Assembly (NCBI RefSeq): GCF_001457655.1
Contig: NZ_LN831035.1
Location: 186,001-250,000 of the forward strand
Reading direction: 5' to 3'
DNA: 64,000 nt
Origin: Haemophilus influenzae
Lineage (GTDB): Bacteria > Pseudomonadota > Gammaproteobacteria > Enterobacterales > Pasteurellaceae
Shown here: one piece after another, positions 56,685 to 64,000 of the stretch
Layout: each line of letters begins with the position of its first letter
How positions within the stretch are numbered: position 1 is the first letter of the stretch
The notes under the pieces: model-generated
What the model was told of the DNA's origin: nothing
Databases searched by the model: none
What the model saw: only the letters and a program-made list of their open reading frames with translations
Translations under genes and position numbers: made by a program

Positions 56685-58007
56685 TTAAAGAATAACGTGA
56701 GAAAGACCTAAACCGATTAATAAGCAGAAAAACATGCTCAATAAACCTGGAAGCATAAAGCTGTGGTTTAAAATGTATTTACCGATTTTGGTTGTACCTG
56801 TGGTATCGAAGTCAAGAGATGCAATGATTGGACCATAGTTAGGGATGAAGAAGTAACCATTTACAGCAACAAATACACCGATTAATACAGGTGCAGGGAT
56901 ACCTAATGCGATACCAAGAGGGAACAATGTCGCTACTGTTGCACCTTGGCTGTTTACTAATACTGAAAGTACAAATAGCGCAAAAGCAAATGCCCATGGT
57001 GCAGTTTCAACTAAGCCTTTCACCATTTCTTTTACTTCAGTAATGTGTGCCTGCATTAAAGTGTCACCTAACCAAGCAATACCGAAGATTGCGATTACTG
57101 CACGCATACCTGCATGGAATACAGAACCTTTGGTAATCGCTGTGCCATCTGGTTTACAAGTTAAGATAATCAATGCACCAATAGAAAGCATAATAATTTC
57201 AATGGTATGTGCCATTCCCATTGGTTTTCCATCAAAAACAGGTCGAATAGAAGGAGCTGCACCCATTAACACGACAAGTAAAGCTCCAAATAAGAATAAA
57301 GAAACAGAAATTTTAGCTGTTTTGCTCACTTCTACTTCTTTGACTAAAGTGGTAGAAGCAAAAATATCTGCATATTTTGGATCATTCAAACGACGTTGAT
57401 ATTCTGGATCATCTTTTAATTCTTTACCCATTTTATTAACAAATAAGCAAGCAAGGAAAAGTCCTAGAATAGTTGAAGGAATGGTTACCATTAAAACATC
57501 GCCAAGATGAATACCTTGTGGCTCAAGGTAAGCAACCACAGCCACCACTGCTGCAGCGATTGGGCTTGCTACGATAGCAAATTGTGATGCAATTACCGCC
57601 ATTGACATTGGGCGTTCAGGACGGATACCGTTTTGACGGCTCACTTCAGCGATAACTGGCAATACAGAATATGCCACGTGACCAGTACCCGCTAAGAGAG
57701 TGAATAACCAAGTTACTGCTGGCGCAATAAACGTAATGTGTTTAGGATTACGACGTAAGATTTTGGTTGCGATTTTGATCATGTAGTCTAAACCGCCAGC
57801 TGCTTGCATTGCTGCCGCGGCTGCCACTACAGCCATAATCATAAACATAACATCAATAGGTAAACCTGCTGGTTTCAAGCCAAAGCCAAAAGAAAGAATG
57901 GCAAGACCTAAACCACCAAATACACCTAAACCGATACCACCTACACGTGCACCCACAAAGATACACAATAATACGATGGCAAATTGTAGTAAAAACATTG
58001 CAGACAT
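56685..58007 (-). CDS. dcuB: Anaerobic C4-dicarboxylate transporter of the DcuA/DcuB family
   Basis: This 440-residue inner-membrane protein with about ten to twelve hydrophobic segments is a Dcu-family C4-dicarboxylate transporter. It should exchange fumarate, malate or aspartate for succinate under anaerobic conditions. Family stretches include [20 protein letters not shown] (about 19-38), [17 protein letters not shown] and [25 protein letters not shown] cannot separate DcuA from DcuB with certainty. No asparaginase or aspartase gene is adjacent, although from memory ansB lies next to it in strain Rd. Confidence 0.9.
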   Translation of the reverse strand: MSAMFLLQFAIVLLCIFVGARVGGIGLGVFGGLGLAILSFGFGLKPAGLPIDVMFMIMAVVAAAAAMQAAGGLDYMIKIATKILRRNPKHITFIAPAVTWLFTLLAGTGHVAYSVLPVIAEVSRQNGIRPERPMSMAVIASQFAIVASPIAAAVVAVVAYLEPQGIHLGDVLMVTIPSTILGLFLACLFVNKMGKELKDDPEYQRRLNDPKYADIFASTTLVKEVEVSKTAKISVSLFLFGALLVVLMGAAPSIRPVFDGKPMGMAHTIEIIMLSIGALIILTCKPDGTAITKGSVFHAGMRAVIAIFGIAWLGDTLMQAHITEVKEMVKGLVETAPWAFAFALFVLSVLVNSQGATVATLFPLGIALGIPAPVLIGVFVAVNGYFFIPNYGPIIASLDFDTTGTTKIGKYILNHSFMLPGLLSMFFCLLIGLGLSHVIL

Positions 58008-58254
58008 ACTGCCCCCCTAAGTTAATAAAAAAACACTTTATTTTATTTGTTGAAACGGCGTGTAATATAGCAACAAATAGGTAGAGATTCCATAACTTGG
58101 ATCAATAAATAATGTTGAAAAATTCTGTTATTTTCCATCAGCTGAAATAAAGATAATTTAATGTATTCTATATTTTGAATATTTTTTTGAAAGATAACCC
58201 AAGTGCGGTTATACTTGAGCCCTATTTTGACGTACTTAATCAGTAGAGAAAACA

Positions 58255-58701
58255 ATGCAAGAATTTATCTCAATGGCAACAGAGTTTGCTCAAAAACATA
58301 CGCTTTTAGCAGTTTCTTGGTTTGCGATTTTCGTGATGGTGATTTATACCTTCTACAAAGGCGCAACGAGTAAATTTAAAGTAATTACGCACAATGAAGT
58401 TATTCGGTTAATAAATTCCGATGAAGCCATTGTGGTAGATTTACGTAGTCTTGAAGAATTTCAACGTGGACATATCATTAATAGTATTAATGTGCTTCCA
58501 AGCGAAATTAAAAATCAAAATATCGGAAAATTAGAGTCGCATAAAGAGAAAGCTCTTATATTAGTCGATACAAATGGTACTTCAGCCTCTGCTTCTGCAG
58601 TATTTTTAACCAAACAAGGTTTTAATTCTGTATTTGTGTTGAAAGAAGGCCTTTCCGCGTGGGTAGCAGCAAATTTACCTTTAGTTAAAAAACATAAATA
58701 A
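58255..58701 (+). CDS. Membrane-anchored rhodanese-like protein (YibN type)
   Basis: This 148-residue protein has one N-terminal membrane helix (about 17-36) and a rhodanese fold ([34 protein letters not shown] at about 48-81). At the expected catalytic loop it reads [14 protein letters not shown] with no cysteine, so it cannot be a normal sulfurtransferase. In E. coli, yibN is likewise upstream of the secB region. It is 13 bases before secB and probably co-transcribed, suggesting a link to envelope protein export. An uptake signal is just upstream. Confidence 0.9.
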   Translation: MQEFISMATEFAQKHTLLAVSWFAIFVMVIYTFYKGATSKFKVITHNEVIRLINSDEAIVVDLRSLEEFQRGHIINSINVLPSEIKNQNIGKLESHKEKALILVDTNGTSASASAVFLTKQGFNSVFVLKEGLSAWVAANLPLVKKHK

Positions 58702-58714
58702 TAAGGAATAGAAA

Positions 58715-59224
58715 ATGTCAGAACAAAAACAAGACGTTGCAGCAACAGAAGAACAACAACCCGTTCTCCAAATTCAACGTATTTATGTGAAAGATGTGTC
58801 TTTTGAAGCTCCAAATCTTCCACATATTTTCCAACAAGAATGGAAACCAAAACTTGGTTTTGATTTAAGCACCGAAACAACCCAAGTTGGCGATGACTTA
58901 TATGAAGTGGTATTAAACATTTCTGTTGAAACTACACTTGAAGATAGTGGTGATGTCGCATTTATTTGTGAAGTAAAACAAGCGGGCGTATTCACTATTA
59001 GCGGTTTAGAAGATGTTCAAATGGCGCATTGTTTAACCTCTCAATGCCCGAATATGCTTTTCCCTTATGCACGTGAATTAGTGTCTAACCTAGTCAATCG
59101 CGGTACGTTCCCTGCATTAAACTTATCTCCAGTAAACTTTGATGCATTGTTTGTTGAATATATGAATCGCCAACAAGCAGAAAATGCAGAAGAAAAATCT
59201 GAGGAAGAACAAACTAAACATTAA
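58715..59224 (+). CDS. secB: Protein-export chaperone SecB
   Basis: SecB (169 residues) is the tetrameric export chaperone that keeps preproteins unfolded and hands them to SecA. The core [23 protein letters not shown] (about 24-46) and [38 protein letters not shown] (about 109-146) are conserved. The acidic C-terminal tail is present. Structures of H. influenzae SecB with SecA are known. An AAGGAATAG site precedes it. An IS end remnant follows within about 40 bases. Confidence 0.97.
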   Translation: MSEQKQDVAATEEQQPVLQIQRIYVKDVSFEAPNLPHIFQQEWKPKLGFDLSTETTQVGDDLYEVVLNISVETTLEDSGDVAFICEVKQAGVFTISGLEDVQMAHCLTSQCPNMLFPYARELVSNLVNRGTFPALNLSPVNFDALFVEYMNRQQAENAEEKSEEEQTKH

Positions 59225-59257
59225 TTAAATGGTAAAACAAAAGGCAAGCTAGAAATG

Positions 59258-59345
59258 ATCTGCACCCCAAAAGCTGGACTAAATAACCAACTAAGGTGCA
59301 GATTTTTTATGACCAAATACCACACCCTTTGCAAACAACAAGTCA
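59258..59345 (+). mobile_element. Left-end remnant of an IS3-family (IS150-type) insertion sequence
   Basis: ATCTGCACCCCAAAAGCTGG resembles the terminal inverted repeat of IS150-group elements. It is followed by a spaced repeat of GGTGCAG and a poly-T. The first codons of a putative orfA (ATGACCAAATACCAC, MTKYHT.) then appear, degrading after about a dozen residues. No orfB or right end is present before the convergent phosphohexomutase stop at 59382. A 249-base open frame over this stretch is not a real gene. Family placement is from memory of such ends. Confidence 0.6.
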
Positions 59346-59381
59346 ATGCACCGTTTGACGTATCCACATCCCATTGTGCAA

Positions 59382-61034
59382 TTAGCAGTCTTGTTTGCCA
59401 TAAGCATCTTGGCGAAGAATATGACGCACACCTTCATCAAATTCTGCTAATACGCAATCTGCATCTTTCGGATCTTTACCGCACGCATCTAAGTAGAATT
59501 TAATTTTTGGTTCAGTACCTGAAGGACGAGCAATTAAGCGTCCGCCATTTTCCAAGTTAAATACAAGGATATCGCTTTGACGATCTGTTTTAATATGGTC
59601 GATAAATTGTGCCACTTTTACGCCAGCGATTTCTGCTGGTGGATTGTTACGAAGTGCGGTCATTAATTTTCCAATTTCTGAAAGATCGCTGACTCGAATA
59701 GAGATTTGTCCACTCACATAAGCACCAAATTCTTTGGTAAATTCATCAGCATAATCTGCTAAAGTTTTGCCTTGTTTTTTCAAGTTACGCACAAGATCTA
59801 AGAACACGATTGCTGCAGAAATACCGTCTTTATCGCGTACTTTGTCTGGATCCACTAGATAGCCCAATGCCTCTTCAAAACCAAACAATAAGCCAGATAC
59901 TTTACCGATATATTTGAAACCAGTTAAGGTTTCTTCTGATTGGAAACCGTATTTTTTCGCAATTTCAGCAAGTGCTGGAGAAGAAACAAGTGAGCAAGCC
60001 AATGTGCCTTGTTTACCTTGATATTGTTTTGCTAAGTACCAACCTAAGAAACAGCCTACTACGTTGCCGTGTAATGATTTCCAGTTGCCTTGTTCATCAG
60101 GCACAGCAACGGCTAAACGGTCTGCATCTGGGTCATTCGCAATGATAAATTCAGCGTTCTTTTCTTTTGCCACTTTAATTGCTAAATCCAATGCGCCTTT
60201 TTCTTCTGGATTTGGGAAATTCACCGTTGGGAATGTGCCATCTGGCCAAACTTGATCTGCCACTACGTGGGGTTGTGGTAATCCTGCTTTTGCCAGTGTT
60301 TTACTTAAAACTTCATAGCCCACACCGTGCATAGCGGTATAAACATAGTTAATGTCGCAAGCGGGTTCTTTAGCTAATGATGCAGTTTTTGTAATGTACG
60401 CATCTACCACTTCATCATTTAACACCACATAATTATCGCTACGTGGTAAATCTTGGATATTGCCAGCCGCAACTTTATCAATTAATGCTGCGATGTCTTT
60501 ATCTGCCGGTGAAACGATTTGACCGCCACCATTTGCTTTACCTAAATACACTTTGTAGCCATTATCTTCTGGTGGGTTATGGCTTGCTGTTACCATTACA
60601 CCTGCAGTGGTATCAAAATATTGGATAGCATAGGCTAAAACTGGCGTAGGTAATTTGCGTGGTAATAAATAAGCTTTTACGCCTGCACCCACCATAATTT
60701 CAGCGGTGTCACGGGCAAAAACATCAGAGTTTTTACGGCCATCGTAACCAATAACGATTGATGGTTCTTTATCGTAACCTTTTAAATATTCCGCTAAACC
60801 ACCAGCAGCTTGAGAAACTAACACTCGGTTCATCCCCATTGAGCCAGCTTGTAAACGACCACGTAAACCTGCCGTACCAAATTGTAAACGACCATCAAAA
60901 CGCGCATGTAATTCTACTTCTGCCGCTTTATCTCCGCCTTTTGCTGCATCTAAAAGTGCGGTTAATTCTGCACGAGTTTCTGTGTCAGGATCTTGGTTTA
61001 ACCAATGTTGTGCAACCTCAAAAAGTGTTGTCAT
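59382..61034 (-). CDS. Phosphoglucomutase/phosphomannomutase (alpha-D-phosphohexomutase)
   Basis: This 550-residue enzyme interconverts 1- and 6-phosphosugars, providing glucose-1-phosphate for galU and thus UDP-glucose for lipooligosaccharide. The phosphoserine loop TASHNPPEDNGYKV (about 150) is intact. The metal-binding DPDADR (about 307-312) and the sugar/phosphate loop GTEPK (near 519) follow. It is the longer phosphoglucomutase/phosphomannomutase type rather than GlmM. From memory Rd names it pgmB or yhxB. It is convergent with secB across the IS remnant. Uptake signals occur inside near 59653 and 60955. Confidence 0.93.
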   Translation of the reverse strand: MTTLFEVAQHWLNQDPDTETRAELTALLDAAKGGDKAAEVELHARFDGRLQFGTAGLRGRLQAGSMGMNRVLVSQAAGGLAEYLKGYDKEPSIVIGYDGRKNSDVFARDTAEIMVGAGVKAYLLPRKLPTPVLAYAIQYFDTTAGVMVTASHNPPEDNGYKVYLGKANGGGQIVSPADKDIAALIDKVAAGNIQDLPRSDNYVVLNDEVVDAYITKTASLAKEPACDINYVYTAMHGVGYEVLSKTLAKAGLPQPHVVADQVWPDGTFPTVNFPNPEEKGALDLAIKVAKEKNAEFIIANDPDADRLAVAVPDEQGNWKSLHGNVVGCFLGWYLAKQYQGKQGTLACSLVSSPALAEIAKKYGFQSEETLTGFKYIGKVSGLLFGFEEALGYLVDPDKVRDKDGISAAIVFLDLVRNLKKQGKTLADYADEFTKEFGAYVSGQISIRVSDLSEIGKLMTALRNNPPAEIAGVKVAQFIDHIKTDRQSDILVFNLENGGRLIARPSGTEPKIKFYLDACGKDPKDADCVLAEFDEGVRHILRQDAYGKQDC

Positions 61035-61272
61035 AGCGTTATCCTTATTCGTTGAAATAAATAAAAAATCGCCGTTAGACTAGCGGAAATCTAACAAAAT
61101 GAAAACGGCTAATTATCAATTTTTTGATCTACTTAACATTTTTTATTCACGCAATCGGTTATCCGAGCCAATTTGGGAACACTATTTGTAGCATAAGCAT
61201 TTGTTTGAAAAATTCGCTATAATACCGCTTTAATATTTACGGCAAAATTTAACCGCATTTTAAGGATTTTCA

Positions 61273-64000
61273 ATGTCATTCCAACCTCGCTTCGTCCATC
61301 TTCGCACACACACAGATTTTTCGATGATTGACAGTATCGTCAAAGTAAAACCTCTTGTGAAAGCTTGTGCTGCCAATGAAATGGTTGCTATGGGATTAAC
61401 GGATTTTACTAATTTTTGTGGTGTGGTTAGTTTTTATAGCGAAATGCTTTCTTCGGGTATGAAGCCCATTATCGGGGCAGATGTAAAAGTAAAAAGCCCA
61501 TTATGTGGCGATGAATACTTTGATCTTACTTTGCTGGCTAAAAATAATGAAGGCTATAGAAATATTACTTTATTGTTATCAAAGGCTTATCAACGCGGTT
61601 ATAACGATTTACCTTATATTGATCAAGATTGGTTAATTGAACATCGCGACGGCGTGATTATTTTATCAGGGGGAACGCAAGGCGATGTGGGTAAAAAATT
61701 GTTGAAAGAAAACGTAGCCGAAATTGAAAGTGCGGTCGCTTTTTACCAAGAATTTTTTGCCGATCATTTTTATTTAGCATTAAGTCGTACAGGTCGCCCA
61801 AATGAAGAACGTTACATTCAAGCAGCATTGAAATTAGCAGAACGTTGTGATTTACCATTGGTCGCAACTAATGATGTGATGTTTTTGAATGCAGAGGATT
61901 TTGAAGCCCACGAAATTCGCGTAGCGATTCACGATGGCTATACTTTAGACGATCCTAAACGTCCGAAATGTTATACCTCACAGCAATATTTTCGTAGTGA
62001 AGAAGATATGTGTAAGCTGTTTGCAGACATTCCTTCCGCTCTCGAAAATACCTTATTAATTGCGCAACGTTGTAGTGTGACTTTGCGCCTTGGTCAATAT
62101 TTCTTACCTCAATTTCCAACTGGCGATTTAAGTACAGAAGATTTCTTAGTGCAAAAATCCAAAGAGGGCTTGGAAGAACGTTTAGTTTTTTTATTCCCTG
62201 ATGAAAAAGTGCGGTTAGAAAAACGACCAAAATATGATGAACGCTTGCAAGTTGAGCTAGATGTAATTAACCAAATGGGGTTCCCAGGTTATTTCTTGAT
62301 CGTAATGGAATTTATTCAATGGTCTAAGGATAACGATATTCCAGTAGGGCCAGGTCGTGGTTCTGGTGCGGGTTCATTAGTGGCTTATGCATTAAAAATC
62401 ACTGATTTAGATCCGTTAGAGTTTGATTTGCTATTTGAACGTTTCTTAAATCCAGAACGTGTGTCTATGCCCGATTTCGACGTGGATTTCTGTATGGATG
62501 GTCGCGATCGCGTGATTGAGCACGTTGCAGAAACCTATGGTCGTGGCGCGGTATCACAAATTATTACCTTTGGCACAATGGCGGCGAAAGCGGTTATTCG
62601 AGATGTAGGGCGAGTGCTGGGGCATCCTTATGGTTTCGTTGATCGTATTTCTAAATTGATTCCGCCAGATCCAGGTATGACGCTTGCCAAAGCGTTTGAG
62701 ACCGAGCCGCAATTACAGACTGCCTACGATAGCGATGAAGAAGTGCGAGCATTGATTAACATGGCGCGCAAGCTGGAAGGTGTGACACGTAATGCAGGTA
62801 AACATGCAGGTGGCGTGGTCATTTCGCCAACCTTAATTACTGATTTCGCACCACTCTATTGTGATAATGAAGGCTTACATCCGGTTACTCACTTTGATAA
62901 AAATGATGTGGAATATGCAGGGCTTGTGAAATTTGACTTCCTAGGCTTGCGTACTCTCACTATCATTAAATGGGCATTGGATATAATTAATGTTCGTATG
63001 GTGCGTGAAGGCAAGCCTCGAGTAGATATTGCCGCCATTCCACTTGATGATCCTGAATCTTTTGAATTACTTAAACGTTCCGAAACCACCGCTGTGTTCC
63101 AGTTGGAATCACGAGGTATGAAAGATTTGATCAAACGCCTGCAACCTGACTGTTTTGAAGATATTATCGCATTGGTAGCATTGTTCCGTCCGGGTCCGTT
63201 ACAATCGGGTATGGTAGATAACTTTATCGACCGTAAACACGGGAGAGAAGAAGTATCTTACCCTGACGCAGAATATCAACATGCAAGTTTGAAACCTATT
63301 CTTGAGCCGACTTACGGCATTATTTTGTATCAAGAACAAGTGATGCAAATTGCGCAGGTGTTGGCTGGCTATACGCTGGGTGGGGCTGACTTATTGCGTC
63401 GAGCAATGGGTAAAAAGAAACCAGAAGAAATGGCAAAACAGCGTTTAGTGTTTAAAGAGGGGGCTGAGAAAAACGGTGTTGATGGCGAGCTATCTATGAA
63501 GATTTTCGACTTGGTGGAAAAATTTGCTGGCTATGGTTTTAATAAATCTCACTCCGCTGCTTATGCCTTGGTGTCTTACCAAACTCTTTGGCTTAAAACT
63601 CATTTCCCTGCAGAATTTATGGCTGCAGTGATGACATCTGAAATGGATAATACGGATAAAATCGTAGGTTTGTACGACGAATGTTTGCGTATGGGCTTAA
63701 AAGTGACGCCACCAGATATTAATATCGGAAAACACCATTTTAGTGTCAATGAACAAGGCGAAATTGTGTATGGGATTGGCGCGATTAAAGGCGTGGGGGA
63801 AGGCCCGATTGAAGCACTTGTGGCGGCAAGAAATGAAGGGGGGATTTTCAAAGATTTATTCGATTTATGCGCTCGTGTAGATTTGAAAAAAATTAACCGC
63901 CGTACTTTTGAAAGCCTAATTATGTCGGGTGCCTTTGATAAATTAGGCCCACATCGCGCCGCACTTTCTAAGAATTTGGAAGATGCACTTAGAGCTTCCG
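61273..64000 (+). CDS. dnaE: DNA polymerase III alpha subunit DnaE (5' part, runs off the window)
   Basis: The first 909 codons of DnaE, the replicative polymerase catalytic subunit of about 1160 residues. The N-terminal PHP domain begins [15 protein letters not shown]. The polymerase core has the catalytic aspartates Asp401 and Asp403 in PDFDVDF and Asp555 in KFDFLG, numbered as in E. coli. The [15 protein letters not shown] (about 355-369) and [18 protein letters not shown] segments are also intact. It continues beyond 64000 in frame. An AAGGATTTTCA site precedes the ATG. Uptake signals lie inside near 61730 and 62207. Confidence 0.97.
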   Translation, partial: MSFQPRFVHLRTHTDFSMIDSIVKVKPLVKACAANEMVAMGLTDFTNFCGVVSFYSEMLSSGMKPIIGADVKVKSPLCGDEYFDLTLLAKNNEGYRNITLLLSKAYQRGYNDLPYIDQDWLIEHRDGVIILSGGTQGDVGKKLLKENVAEIESAVAFYQEFFADHFYLALSRTGRPNEERYIQAALKLAERCDLPLVATNDVMFLNAEDFEAHEIRVAIHDGYTLDDPKRPKCYTSQQYFRSEEDMCKLFADIPSALENTLLIAQRCSVTLRLGQYFLPQFPTGDLSTEDFLVQKSKEGLEERLVFLFPDEKVRLEKRPKYDERLQVELDVINQMGFPGYFLIVMEFIQWSKDNDIPVGPGRGSGAGSLVAYALKITDLDPLEFDLLFERFLNPERVSMPDFDVDFCMDGRDRVIEHVAETYGRGAVSQIITFGTMAAKAVIRDVGRVLGHPYGFVDRISKLIPPDPGMTLAKAFETEPQLQTAYDSDEEVRALINMARKLEGVTRNAGKHAGGVVISPTLITDFAPLYCDNEGLHPVTHFDKNDVEYAGLVKFDFLGLRTLTIIKWALDIINVRMVREGKPRVDIAAIPLDDPESFELLKRSETTAVFQLESRGMKDLIKRLQPDCFEDIIALVALFRPGPLQSGMVDNFIDRKHGREEVSYPDAEYQHASLKPILEPTYGIILYQEQVMQIAQVLAGYTLGGADLLRRAMGKKKPEEMAKQRLVFKEGAEKNGVDGELSMKIFDLVEKFAGYGFNKSHSAAYALVSYQTLWLKTHFPAEFMAAVMTSEMDNTDKIVGLYDECLRMGLKVTPPDINIGKHHFSVNEQGEIVYGIGAIKGVGEGPIEALVAARNEGGIFKDLFDLCARVDLKKINRRTFESLIMSGAFDKLGPHRAALSKNLEDALRAS

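Noticed and set aside
59255-59503. 82-residue plus-strand ORF between secB and the phosphohexomutase gene
   Set aside because: Its first part is the IS end and its second part is antisense to the conserved C-terminus of the phosphohexomutase.

Overview
The window is a stretch of chromosome from a Pasteurellaceae gammaproteobacterium, almost certainly Haemophilus influenzae. It is AT-rich and carries dozens of copies of the 9-base DNA uptake signal AAGTGCGGT or its complement. Its protein set and gene order (csrA-galU-argH ... lpsA-ribB-nadR ... purL-tpx-dapF-lexA-plsB ... secB-pgm-dnaE) match what I remember of the HI0813 to HI0739 interval of strain Rd. I cannot name the strain.

Layout. 1-7450: housekeeping genes on the plus strand (csrA, galU, argH, hslO, pckA, frr, dxr). 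7480-9840: a small accessory patch with a TSUP permease, a broken radical-SAM sulfatase-maturase gene and a Crp/Fnr-type regulator. 9967-24730: the alpha, spc and S10 ribosomal protein operons back to back on the minus strand (rplQ back to rpsJ). S10 and spc are separated by a terminator, several hairpins and one AT-rich gene of unknown function whose 5' end looks truncated. 24967-29991: a LysR regulator divergent from an atoD-atoA-atoE-atoB short-chain fatty acid/acetoacetate operon. 30086-33580: ftsX-ftsE-ftsY divergent from rsmD. 33590-37795: trmL, the lipooligosaccharide glycosyltransferase lpsA, ribB behind an FMN riboswitch, nadR and a metallophosphoesterase. 38024-38177: tRNA-Asn and tRNA-Phe. 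38416-45353: cell-wall genes (mltC, envC, a divergent polysaccharide deacetylase), mutY-yggX, rpmE, gpmA, and a second glycosyltransferase with a small ORF. 45549-56481: purL, a yagU-type pseudogene, tpx, dapF, lexA, plsB and ndh. 56685-64000: dcuB, yibN-secB, an IS3-family end remnant, a phosphohexomutase, and dnaE, which runs off the end.

How the genes work together. The ribosomal cluster keeps the E. coli operon logic: an S10 leader with its own promoter, an spc promoter, and an alpha-operon leader with the S4-binding core. Inverted pairs of uptake signals serve as terminators between many genes. galU, the 550-residue phosphohexomutase, lpsA and the second GT25 gene together supply and build surface glycan. 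nadR and the ato operon fit the salvage and fermentation lifestyle of this host-restricted genus.

No CRISPR array, prophage or intact transposon is present. The accessory signal is mostly decay: two pseudogenes, one IS end and one truncated orphan gene. The best candidate for something undescribed is the orphan at 18768-19619 between the S10 and spc operons.
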